From the NCBI GenBank assembly GCA_018257865.1, contig JAEUBA010000101.1, positions 39,710 to 103,709 on the forward strand: 64,000 bases of DNA, written 5' to 3'. Of the stretch, positions 24,956 through 36,000 are shown piece by piece. This stretch comes from Stereocaulon alpinum. Lineage: Eukaryota > Ascomycota > Lecanoromycetes > Lecanorales > Stereocaulaceae. Each line of letters begins with the position of its first letter. Positions within the stretch are counted from its first letter, which is position 1. Position numbers and translations under genes: made by a program. The notes beneath the pieces are model-generated. The model was not told where the DNA came from. It searched no databases and was given only the letters and a program-made list of their open reading frames with translations.

Positions 24956-25160
24956 CGTTAGAATATAGAAACCTTAGTGTTTAAGATTCTATATACAGTT
25001 GCCTAATACGGCTAGCGTGCCAAGTGCTTGGCATATATATAGAAATCTCTGTATGCGTCTCCTAGCTAGCAACACCATCAATACAATTATTATTGACCAA
25101 TCAACCTAGCCACTTATTGATGTTCTATCTGAGTGCATACCTAGACGCTACTTGCTAAAG
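24956..25160 (+). repeat. Cop-2 3' LTR
   Basis: 205 bp partner of 20293-20497. Its right half (25040-25160) keeps many CA/TG steps (CAACACCATCAATAC, GACCAATCAACC) that the left copy has lost, so RIP faded at this edge. Confidence 0.84.
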
Positions 25161-25408
25161 GGTAGTCCGAAGAACTCCTTAGAATATTCAAATGAAGTCT
25201 GCGCATCGTAAATTGATCGAAAATCATCAGCGATCAACACCGGGCTAAGAACCGTCCACGGCCGACATATCGACTTTGCATTGTACGTATCGACATTCGT
25301 CTGACTCATTCTCCAGTCGTTACATCTTAAAGAGGCAAAGCACTTGGCGACCCTACACTTCGGATCAAAATAAGTAAAGCGGTCAACAAAAGCTGTGGTA
25401 ATGATCAT

Positions 25409-26910
25409 TTATGCCGTTCTACCATAAGCCTGATGTCAGATTCGAAAGAGTCAGCAACCTGAACTCAGTTTTGATGCCAAGACCATGTTGAGTGATTATC
25501 GCAATCGATCGAAAACCGGCATAATGAGGTCCAAGAGTGCGCGAGCGGCGTCAGCTCGAGCGAGCAAACATGTCCATCTCATTCGTCCTCTACACAAACC
25601 CGCTCTTGGCTTCATCGGCACCTTGCCAAATTTCACCTTGGGGTTTGAGAGACAACCCTGTGAGTCCAACGAGACGCGAAAAGTCTAATTCCTCGACTCC
25701 TGTTGATAAGTCAAGTTGGTACTCACATCAGGGATCTACCCATGCCATCAAAATGAGGTCTCTTTGTATATCGGGATGAAGAGTAAGGTGGCTAGAATGC
25801 TGAGAATAGCCCTCAGCCTAAGCCCGGCCTAGCCTTTGCGGTGTCTCTAGCACCCGCGTTCTAGGTCGGACTGCCGCCAAAGAGTTCCCCAGGAACTCAA
25901 AATTTAAATTCATTCAATGTCCACATCATGCTCACTGCCAACTATTCGGGGACTACACTTTACAGCTTCTCCAAGAGAAGCATAAACATATCGGCCTTCC
26001 AGAGCATCGCATCAGCTCGAATTGTTCATACTAATGCGTACAAGAGGAGGTGCAACATGTTTATGAGGTGACAACTCCGCAGCCGTCGTAGAGCGTCACC
26101 CACTTATAGAAGTTCATGGGAAGTAGTATCGTGGCCCATATGTACTAGGCTCAGTACACTACTTATTACTGTGCTCGTCTCAATCAGTACCCATAGACAT
26201 AGTCGGGCATAATATGCCGAGCATACCGGGCGTATTCGGCGTCCAAGTGAATACTTCCAACCGCAAACCGTTACAACTCTGCTTTCTGCTCGCATTTCCT
26301 CGCTTGTTTAGCCTTACAGTGATGTGTGATAATGAGCTACAGTCTAAAAGCTGCGGTTGGTGTATCAATAGGAGTTCGATTTCCTTCATTGTAGCCTTGG
26401 GAAGAATAAGCCCTGGAAATTCATTTGCGAAATCATGAACAGACATTCTTCAACCCTGAAGAACGAAAATGACAAATGGTAGTCAGCACATCTTGAATAC
26501 ATGGTGGGACTCTTCAAGAGCCTACTTAAACAATAGATTCCTTGTGAGCAAGCAAACCGGATGTAGACGAAGTAGGTAGCTCACTGTCCCATCAACACGG
26601 CCATTCATGTGAATTCAACATGCAGACTTGCACTGACTCAAACAATATCGACATACGCAAAAGGACAAGAGGCCATGCTCAGCACGAGGTCCAGATAACC
26701 CAAGCAACCCCCAAATCGACCCCTGTAACCAGAAATCGCAAGAGCTCCCTATCATCCCAATCGAGCCAATCTGAGATCCAATCTTGTCCCATAAGGCTGA
26801 CATATATCTTGGCATCTCCAGTCGGCAACAACGCGACGAAAGTAAATCGTACTTGTACCACAGTGCCGCCAGCGAGAAGTCTTCAGTTCCAGTCTACATT
26901 CCCATCCTCT
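25409..26910. other. Spacer upstream of TAF10; no firm gene
   Basis: Several short open frames but no recognisable protein. Missing 5' exons of the broken host gene may lie here on the minus strand. A minus open frame starting at 26446 runs into a plausible donor (GTAAGG, about 26318), but I could not build a continuous model. The plus frame open from 26620 is in phase with TAF10 and could be an N-terminal extension or 5' leader. Confidence 0.4.
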
Positions 26911-27656
26911 ATGATGGCAGACCCACTACCAACCTCCTCCGCCCAAGCGTCCTCCACCACACAACCAGACACAACAATGGACACAGAGCTCGATCCAGAA
27001 ATCGACATGGCCATAGATCCCGCGCCCCCAGACCCAGACAACCCGAATCTAGAAGCAGGAACTGTCCCCGAAGCGCGAGAGCCTACGAAGAAGGATATAT
27101 CACTGCGAGACTTTCTATCGAAGATGGATGACTATGCGCCAATAGTGCGTCGCTACACGTCCCCCACTTCTACTACCACCCCTCCAACGATCTAAATCTC
27201 ACAACCTCAACAACAAAAGAGAAGTCGCTAATACGTTTTCATCAGATCCCCGACGCAGTAACATCCCACCACCTCCTCCTCGCCGGCCTCCCCCCCACCA
27301 CCACCCCGCTCCCCCTACAACGCCTCCTAGCCCTCGCAACCCAAAAGTTCATAGCAGACATAGCAGCCGACGCCTACCAATACAGTCGAATGCGCACCTC
27401 CGCCACGGGCGCCGGCCAATCAACAGCCGCGGCTACGAACTTGGCATTGCAGCCTGATCAGCCGCAGCAGGGGGGGAAGGGGAAGGATGATAAGGGGAAG
27501 AGCGGACAGCATGTGCTTGGGGTGCAGAGGCCGGGGTATGGGGGCGGTGGGGCGGGGGGTGGGCAGGCGGGACGGGCGGTGTTGACGATGGAGGATTTGG
27601 GGTGTGCGGTGGGGGAGTATGGGGTTAATGTTAAGAGGGGGGAGTTTTATCGGTGA
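26911..27656 (+). CDS. TAF10: TFIID/SAGA subunit TAF10
   Basis: TAF10 is a histone-fold subunit shared by TFIID and SAGA and acts in RNA polymerase II initiation. Two exons, 26911-27144 and 27246-27656, with a 101-nt intron (GTGCGT...TCAG) make 214 aa. The N-terminus is acidic and disordered (many DPE/PDP steps). The conserved core starts at SLRDFLSKMDDYAPI in exon 1 and continues across the splice as IPDAVTSHHLLLAGLP, then LQRLLALATQKFIADIAADA and YQYSRMRTS, the histone-fold helices. The Gly/Lys-rich loop (GGKGKDDKGK, GGGGAGGGQAG) before LTMEDLGCAVGEYGVNVKR is common in fungal TAF10. I chose ATG 26911 (the next ATG at 26914 has the better context); the frame stays open upstream to 26620, so a longer protein is possible. 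Confidence 0.9.
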
Positions 27657-28154
27657 GACAAGTGCCCGGTGTTTGCTTGGGGGGGTTGTTACTTTAACAG
27701 GGTGGTGGCATTGAGGACGGCGCTTGGGATGGATGGCATATGGCATTTCTAGGCGTTGTAGGGGCTTGATAACAGCTTAAAAGGGTGTTGGTTTAGGCGC
27801 AGTAGTATGGCAGGCATACTTGCCCGATGAGGCTCAGAGGTAAAGGGGTGCTCTTGAGCAAATATCTATGATTCAATGATACGTGAAGTACTCATGTGGT
27901 GAAGAAGAGATACGGGCCAACTTGTTAGTCCACCAGGCCACGTTGAAAGGTTTCGTCCTAACTTCTCTTGTGTTTCGCTTGGTGAAGAATTCTATCCCCA
28001 TCCATTCCTCTTACTGAGTCCCCATCGAGATACCTGTGTTGGGACGACTTGGCATTGTCGCAGCTCTCGTTATCTCGTTTCTGTGTTCCGAGATCTGTAC
28101 AGCATCTTTGTAGACTGCTCATCTATAGTGTTGAAACAGTAGGGCAAAGCCCGT
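27657..28154. other. Convergent 3' region between TAF10 and GDE1
   Basis: About 500 bp with no gene seen; it holds the 3' untranslated ends of two genes running toward each other. Confidence 0.5.
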
Positions 28155-31100
28155 TCACTGAGAAGTTGACTTGCTTTCGCTGCCAGTCAAGCCTTTGCGG
28201 ATTGCGAGCACATTATCCACAATGACGGCATCGATGCCTTCTTTGACTTGCAGCTATTGTGATGTCAGCCTTCTTGTTCAAGCTGGCGGCTGAAGCTGAC
28301 TTACCTGGACTTTCTCGGGATCGTTATTCATAGTCCCATAACTCACACAAACCAGTCCAGACTCCTTCACGACTTTCACAAGCCTTGGGCTGATCACCAA
28401 AGGTTCTGCCGCAGACACAACGCCTAGCAGATTCCATCTAGAAGCAAAGCGGATAGCTTCTTGGAGACTGCTGGCACGAATATCGCCGACGGGGTATGTA
28501 CCGGCATCAGTCAGGAATAGGATCGGAATAGAAGGCTGCTTGAAGGATAGCAGAAGGCATATGTCCGGATTGAAGCTGGAAAAGATTACATTTCGCTTGT
28601 TACCGAGGTCGTAGACTTTAGTAAGGACTGTGTCGACAAAGGAATTGAGCTCCACAGCATAGGTATCCATGGCTTGCTCCTCGCTTTCGTGGAGCATAGG
28701 ATATTTCATCTCGATGTTGAAGCCAATACTCTCAGGAAGCTTCTTGAACATTTCTTCAAGCGTAGTAAAGGGAGCTTGGATGGAGTTGCCACGGCTGTTG
28801 GCCTTGAAACCCTTCTGCTTGAAATCTCGCGTGTGCTTCATCCGCTCACTCATGTTCGGTGCATCGTCTTTTGTCAGATCACCTACTGACATGGAGCGTT
28901 GTTTACGAGAGTCGGGCCCATTTGCCGCTTGCGATGTTCCACGATTCGCGTGGACAGGCGATGGCGGCCTTGAGGTACGAGGAGTACGGCCATCGTTAAT
29001 GTGGAGGAATTGCTCAAGGGTGAGGGTGTGAACGGGAGCATCGATACCAGTCTCGCTAACCAGAAAGTCGTGGTAGATAACAGGAACGTGATCTTTCGTC
29101 AACTGCACATCAAACTCGACGTATGAGGCTCCTAGATTCGCAGCGGCGATGAAGGATTGGATGGTGTTTTCGCCAAGTTGCAAGGAACTTCTGGCGGCAA
29201 CGTTCTTACCCAAGCCTCGGTGCCCGATAACCATCGTTGAGGTCATTTTCTTCCAGTAGGTTAAGTCACCTCTGATGGTCATGTTCGGGTGGGTGAATGG
29301 CGTAATGATGATGAAGTTGAAATTGACAGAGCCGATAACCTCGAGAGTGTTCGCCGCCATGATCGGTACAGCAATGTCTCCTTGTAGTGTGACTCGCTTG
29401 GAACCCACATTAGGCTTGATTGTCGAGAGCAACGCAACACCACGGCCGACAATTTGATCATTGGATCCAGCATACGTAGGCACGATATCAAAACGAAGCT
29501 TCACCTTGGTAGCATCAAGAGCAGTAAAGACTATAGGTTCGGTATTGACGTTGTCTTGCACAGGCAGGTCAATGATTGCTGAGTCACCATCGGCTCCGCT
29601 GGCCGAAACGACTACTGATAACGCAGTATCGAGTTGTGTAGAATGAGCATCAGTCAGAGGGATACGATCAAGGTTCACTGCTTCAACAGCCTTGCGTGCG
29701 TCCATAGTACCAAGACTGACTAGGATCATGGTCTCTTTCGTAAGGTATCGATGCCCATAGGTCTTTACGGGCTCAGTCGTTCGCGTTGTACCGTTGCCGT
29801 TGGCTGTTCCGTTTGATTTTCTCTCAGCGAGCGATCTATTAGGCGATACAGAATCGGAAGGCTTCATTGATGGCGGACCCGAAGGCAAAGTCGTCAAAGA
29901 AGCCAAAAGCCTTGCAATGTCTATGTGTCCTCTCAGCGCTGCATGCTCTTTCGCCGTCCAGCCGGAAAGATCAGACCTCTCGAGGTCTGCTTTCGCCGCA
30001 ACCAAGAGCTCCACAACCCCAATACGGCCGTCTACGCAAGCTATGAAGAGTGGGGTCCAGCCGAAAGTATTCTCGCCAATCTCGGTGTTGGCCTTCTGGC
30101 TATCGCTGCCCTCTAGCAGAATGCTCGCACACTCGCAATGGCCAAAACGAGCCGCGACATGCAGAGCTGTCTCTCCCTGGTCATCTTGATAATCGAGATC
30201 AACGCCTGCTTCAACAAGCAGCTTGACGATGACAACAAAGTTGGCTTTCACGGCAAGAGCAAGAACCTCGCCTGATTTGGCCATATGTCTGCGGACCGCA
30301 GCTTTACGATCACTCGCTCCTCGCCAATTCTCTGCCTCTAGAAGAGTCCTCGTAGTGATAGGATGGCCACCAATAATACAAAGATGCAATGGGGCATACC
30401 CATCGACATCCTGCCAGAACGGCGCATCAATTCCCTCGCTGACTTCAAATTGGCCCCAGGCTTGCATGCGTGATATAATGACCTGGCAAATGGCAACAAA
30501 CCCATACTGCGCTGCATAATGTAGTGGCATCCGACTATAGGCATCTCGTGAAGAGAGAGCCTCGCGCTGATGCGGGCGAAGCTTGTCAAGGAGGTACTCT
30601 AGTAGTACGACGACTTTGTCATTCCTGCTGAAATCAGTCACTCCATCTGATTCTTTTGTATATGATGATGGAGGGGTCAATGTAGGAGGCGCAGCGGGTT
30701 TGATATAGTGGACGGTATCGAGGCCTGTTTGACGCAATGGGTCGGCAAGTGGTTCTCCGTCATCTGAAGACTTGGAGCGACCGGTGCTGATGATGAGGCG
30801 GTGAATGCAATTGCGCTTGTTGATATCGTCACCTTCGTCGAGGGTTTGAATTCGACCCAGTAGCTGATCGATGCACTCCTTTGCTCTGCAAGTGATTCCT
30901 CTCTGCAGAAGATTCAGCATCAAAATGGGCGGGAGATCCGCTTCTGGATCATCCGTGCTCTTCGTTGCCCTATCCAATAACTCGTTGAGCTTCAACACGT
31001 CGTCCAAGCGGATGGCTTGATCCACACAGTCCAGGATACCCGCGGGAAGGCTCATCATGGCCTTGGAAGACGCTCGCTTCAAGGAGTGAGAAGAATGTGT

Positions 31101-31701
31101 AGAGCTGCTATCGTCCCGGATCTTGACATCGCCCAGCTTTGAGAGCCAGTCGTTGACCGCCTTCATTGTCTCAGTGAGTTCGACATTCGTAGCGAATTGT
31201 TTCGGGTCAACCTTGGACTCGAGATAGCGTCGCTGCGTCGATTTCTGCGCGACCTTCTTGTCCAGCTTCTTGGTAATCTTGACGAAACCTCGCCTGTTGA
31301 CCTCGCCATACCACTGTAGCTTTCTCAATTGGCCCCGCAATTCGAGTAAAGCCCCCATAAGATCTTCCACCTCCTCTCTATCGAGGCCAATGGCTGCATC
31401 AAGGGAGCGACCGTAGCGGTCATGCAGGAGTTTGAGCCGCCGTGCTGCATCGGCATATTTCTTATTGTAGAATTGGTCGACATCCTCCAGGTTGCGGTCC
31501 AAGGAAAAGAAGAACTCTAAGGGTGATCAGTATGTGGAGGGGGATCGCCCCTCGAGCCGACATACCAGCGGTGTCAGCCCCCTCGCCTTGCTTAGCTTCC
31601 TCTGCCGCCGACTTGATAAGCTTCTTCAGGGTCTTGTACTTGATGTAGGATGTGGCCCACTCAGGCACCTGATTGCGCGACAGATTCCGGCCAAACTTCA
31701 T
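28155..31701 (-). CDS. GDE1: SPX-ankyrin-GDPD glycerophosphocholine phosphodiesterase Gde1
   Basis: Gde1 hydrolyses glycerophosphocholine to choline and glycerol-3-phosphate in the cytosol and responds to phosphate status. Exons 31701-31566, 31516-28305 and 28253-28155 (introns 49 and 51 nt) give 1148 aa. An SPX domain fills the N-terminus (MKFGRNL start; NRRGFVKITKKLDKK basic patch that binds inositol pyrophosphates in SPX proteins). Ankyrin repeats follow (RMPLHYAAQYG, GETALHVAARFGH, GWTPLFIACVDG). The GDPD domain begins near residue 805 with GHRGLGKN, GENTIQSF, VEFDVQ and VIYHDF, so the catalytic His, Glu, Asp and His are present. The last exon supplies the family end LQVKEGIDAVIVDNVLA. 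The PEW after the SPX start and the intact catalytic set favour Gde1 over the related regulator Pho81/NUC-2. Confidence 0.93.
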
Positions 31702-33015
31702 CTTGAGGGTAGCGGGGGAGAAGGTTCAACGTGATCGAAGGAAGCGAAGGGAGCGAAAAGCAAGGGAACTGCAGAACGCGTGAGCTATCGACGAGGGCGC
31801 AATCTGATCCTGCAAAAGCCAAAGATGGACAGCGCGGAGGCAGACATTTGGAAAGCCATTGGCGTGCGGGAAATGTGTTATGCTCGATGTGAACACATGG
31901 AGGAGCGGCAGGAGAGGCTGTCTGGATCGACGAAGCCTTCAAGGACTGGGCGTGGATCACAGCTTTATCTTTGAATTTCTTCTGCTGCGGTGTGCGTGCT
32001 TAGATCGGGGCGTTTGGTTGGCTGGCGCGGCTTTGTGAGACAGTTGTAGGCGCGGAATTCACTTTAGACGCAGTGTTTGCAGTAGAAGAAGGTTCGTTCC
32101 GTGAAAGGTGGAGAAGCTTAGTGAGCAAAAGCTAAGGTAGAGATCATAGAGGCTCAACGTTGTGGTTTTGTTATTCAAGTCTTTTTTTATGATCGGAGCG
32201 GGAAGAAACAGGAAAGGTGAGCAAGGGTCCTGCAGGGGACTTCATTGGGCCGCACACTACTGGCACCCTAGAACTACTCTAAGTCCACCTAATCTCCGCC
32301 TATGATGAGGGGGAAAACGCCCCCCCAGAACGCCATGACACCATGATGCATTTTGTCTCCCCACACATGGCACTTCGCCTACATCTCCATCTTCTGCACG
32401 CTTTCATCACGGGCCAAACCGTCGACATACTAGCCTTGTTCCTATGTCATCAGACCTCCTACCGTTCCTGCTCCTTTGCATCTTCCCTGATTAAGGATTC
32501 ACTTGCAGAAGAACTGTCACCATCTGGAAGCTTGCCTAGTGCATGTAATATTCCTGATATTCTATGCTACAGCTATCCGCTTGAATGTTATCCTCCCCTG
32601 AGCTTGCTCATCTGCCACTTCCTTTGCTTGAATAAGAATATCATCATAATCTGCGTCCACGCTTCCGTCTACATCTGCGAATACTGACAAGTATCATAAC
32701 TAGCCGCTAGGGCCGTGAAAAAAAAGAGCTGCTAGGTATTAGGTGTAGGGATGAAATTTGTACATAGAATTGAACCACCATGTAGTAGATGCCCAGCTTG
32801 GCGCATTCAAGGACATCTGGATGTAAGAGGCCCATGACAGCTGGTGTAGGGCGAAGTCGACAACCCGGAAAAGATGTGCGTTACGAATGTGTGGAGATGT
32901 GCTCTTAATCTGAGGAAGTATGCGGATCCAAGGGTGCCGAGAACCGAGTATCGTGGCAAGTCCTCCAGCACATTGATTCGTCGTTAGCCTCTTGCAGTGT
33001 TTGAGCCACAAGACA
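31702..33015. other. GDE1 upstream region and 3' flank of the next gene
   Basis: 1.3 kb between two minus-strand genes. Short open frames (for example 32343-32687 plus) look like chance; no RNA gene was seen. The GDE1 promoter should lie just above 31701. Confidence 0.45.
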
Positions 33016-36000
33016 CTAAGCAGCGCGCTTTCTATCAGCTCGATTGTAATCCGATATCTCCCTTCGTTCTTTCTGAGCCAGGTCGTGGAAAAAGTCCGCC
33101 ACCTGTCCGCGGTGCCATTTATTGTTGAGATCTGGGCGTTTATTCTGGTAATCAGCCGTCGTGACACCTTTGTAATCGAAATTTGGAATTGTATGTTGGT
33201 CGGATGTTGGGGTCACGTTCTTCTCGGGAGCAGGCGTGTCTGAGCCACCATCGAACCCGAAATTGACAGGCACATAATGGTTTACCGAGTTGCTATATCT
33301 CCCTGCATTGTCGTCGTTTCGGCTAGACAGAGCAGGTGTTGATTGTCCGCTGCCATAGGCGCTAGGGTAGGCATTCTGTGACGGTAGGTTCACGCGCACC
33401 GGTGAGCGAGGAAGCTGATTGCTTCGCTCATAACGAACAGCAGCCTTGTCATTTTTTCCTGCGACCTCGAATGGGTCCAGAGGCCCGCGAGCTTGGACAA
33501 TGGACGACGCTGAAGATGATGGACCTTTGCTGACAGAGATATTGGGAAGGTACTTGAAGGGGGACGTTGGTCTCGACAGGTCCGCGAGAGGCGCAGACTT
33601 GAAATCGCTCGGTCCGTTGGATATTGTGTTCTCCTTGTTTCCAGTATATGTTGTCATAGTGGCCTTAGCATCCGTAACCTTGCCCCTGCTGTTCTTCAAC
33701 GCTGCACTGATCTGCTCAGCGGCTTTCTGAGGGCGGGACAAAGTAAAAGGCGGACTCTTGAGCATCTTGCGAAGAAAATGAAGAGAGTCTTTATCAGCTG
33801 GCCTGGAGCAAACGTTAGCAAACCTTATATTTGCCAACAAACACGGAAGGCACTTGCCTCGGTCTATCAACTGAATCGACCTCGCGTTTCTCACGTGCCT
33901 TTCGATCACCAACGCCGCCAAAAGCGATTCCATTACCATGGCCACGGACGCTGGAGTCCCGAGTATGAGCCGTACTTGGAATGCTAACCTTCGCTATCTT
34001 GGCATCTTCGTGAGTGGTTGCTTCGGTGCTATGCTTTGTGACACTCCAAGGATACCGAGACTCAAAAGACTGGCTATCGTCCTCTGGTCCCCATGGGCTT
34101 CTTGTCTGCGCTGACAAGCCCCCAGTATTCCAAATGCCCAAGTAGTCTTTTGGAACACAAGACCCGGCGCCTGCTGAGATTTGACTGCTTCCAGAAGTCG
34201 CCAATTTATCTACGCGATCTGTGTACTGACTCTTTAAACCGGCTTTATCGTTCGGATATATGGGAAATCCAAACTCATCTTTCTCGCACGCCTCAAGCTC
34301 CGCATGAAATGTTTTTTGGACATCGGGATCTCCCGGACGCCATCTCTTCAAGCGCGCAAGGAATTCAAGGGTGATATGGTCTAACGCAGGCTTATCCCAC
34401 AATTCGTCAATATCTTGTGGCTTGTCATAGGCACTGCTCGTCGCAGGCTCAGACCAAGGATCGTTAATGTCTTGTGGCTTGTCACAGGAGCTGTCCATCT
34501 CGGAGCCGAATTGATAGACCTTCTCAAACGGCTCTGCTACTGTGTCATTCTTGCGACTTAGGTCAGTGCTCTCGCGAGAATTCGAGAACGTGCTTGAGGC
34601 ATTCTTGCGAGGGGTCGGCGATACTTTGAAATCTGTACGACGACGACGTGGGCTAGAGGTCTCTGAATAATCCTCAACATAAGGTTGATGAAGACGAGTG
34701 TACGGTCGTGGCGTTCTCATTGCAAGGCGCGCATGCGGAAGGATGGGGGTTGGCGGAGGTAAGGTAGTGTGATCACATGCACCTGCATCGTCCTTTGGCT
34801 TCGTCGGCTTATCTGCTGATAGAGTAGGGACCAGTCTCTGAGCGTCTCCATCGGTCAAATTTTTCTTTCTATGAGGTTTGGCTCGAGAGGTCCGAATGGG
34901 ACCAATATGCCCACCATTGGGGTCGTTTGCGGTCGACTTCTCGAAGCCTTTGGGATTTACCGTTGGGGCAGCTTGTGTAGCCTCATTGGCTTCTTTCGCT
35001 GACGAGTCGTCCATGACTGCTTGAAAACGCGAAGTTCTAAAGCTAGCAGTAGGATCTGTCACCTCTGGCTCTATCTTTACTTTGTTTCCATGACGGTCAT
35101 AGGCGTAATCACGGAAAGGAACAGACGGCAGCTGACCCTTGAGAGCAAAGTACGAACGGGAAACATCCATGATATCTTTCATACTATCCGTGACTGCAGA
35201 GTCCCAGCCAGATAATCTTGGGGAGTTACGAGCATGGTCACATGCTGGCCCGGGCCATGGTGCCCCTTCGCGACGGTAGTTGAAAGCACTGTCGTTCCAA
35301 TTCCACGAACGTGGATTGGTGACATGATCGGGGATCGCGGTAGGTAGTGGAATGGGATCCCGGTCACAGATGGCCCACCAGAGATCTTGTTCGGCATCAT
35401 ACGCAGGATCATTGCTCGAGCCACCTGCACATCCAAACATCCGAGCTTGCTCACGAACACGACGAATGGCTTCTTGAAATTCTTCAACAGTAGTGCAATA
35501 TGTCTTCGCATCTTGTGTCCAATTGTAGAGATACCTAGCTGCGTACTCGATGTCTTCATATTCAATGACCCGCATCGCAGGATCAGAAGGATCCAACACG
35601 CTGGATGATGAGTCCTCTTCGTGCGGGTCGATTGTATTGCTGGACGGGTCAGCGTGTAGTGCTTTCCCTTTCCGAGAGATGGCAGTGTTGGCAATATCCA
35701 TGATATTGAGTGTTGTGGTCTGTACTGCATGTGGTTCAAACAGATTCCCTTGCTCATGTTCTTTGGTGCCTTCTTTACCTGGATGAGCTCCCAGACTGAT
35801 CGAACGGGAACTCTGCATGCCCTTCGGTACGAATGGTGGTGCAGCAGGTGAGAGACTATAATTCTTGGCACCGATTTTGGTTAGTACCGGTTTCTGAGCG
35901 GCGCCAAGGTGAACCATGGGAGGCGCTGCAGCGTTCTGGTATCGAAAGCTAGACTGTCCAGCTGGTGTAGTGGCGGCTTCTGCAGCAGACTCAATGATAG

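Larger units (their letters stand above)
20293..25160 (+). mobile_element. Cop-2: Ty1/copia LTR retrotransposon, structurally complete but RIP-mutated
   Basis: 4868 bp with 205-bp LTRs at 20293-20497 and 24956-25160 and target duplicate GGTAG (20288-20292, 25161-25165); the border could shift by one base (GGGTA). The copia order is readable in the plus sense through RIP stops. Gag with a decayed zinc knuckle is near 21380-21430. A D-T-A protease-like site is near 21627. Integrase spans about 22100-22700. Reverse transcriptase has an intact YVDDIL box near 23911-23930, and RNase H is near 24530-24860. A primer-binding site GGTTATAAGCCTAG (20498-20511) follows the 5' LTR, and an AAGGGGAG purine tract precedes the 3' LTR. 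The element lies in the same host gene as Cop-1 but is a separate insertion. Confidence 0.88.
2114..25408 (-). pseudogene. Host gene split by two LTR-retrotransposon insertions
   Basis: Minus-strand coding sequence in three pieces. Piece 1 runs from 25408 down to the right edge of Cop-2; it resumes at 20292-20281, where CCCGAGCAG is followed by a splice donor GTAAGG. Piece 2 starts at 20219, after a 61-nt intron ending ATAG, and reads in frame to 20062. Piece 3 is 2123-2114, ending in TAA at 2116-2114. The duplicated target sites (about GGTAG for Cop-2, AAATC for Cop-1) let the frame rejoin exactly when each is counted once. Piece 2 has a single in-frame TAG, the change RIP makes from CAG. 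I do not recognise the protein. The true 5' end is unresolved: 25408 is only the first ATG of the open frame, and upstream exons may exist. The gene cannot make its original product. Confidence 0.6.

Noticed and set aside
26180..26446. Possible exon on the minus strand with a GTAAGG donor
   Set aside because: I could not find a partner exon that keeps the frame or link it to the broken host gene, so it is only mentioned in the spacer entry.
28669..30519. Several plus-strand frames opposite GDE1
   Set aside because: Shadows of the GDE1 coding strand; no independent start context or domain.
32343..32687. 114-codon plus-strand frame upstream of GDE1
   Set aside because: Low-complexity hydrophobic translation with no family features; lies in the region expected to be promoter.
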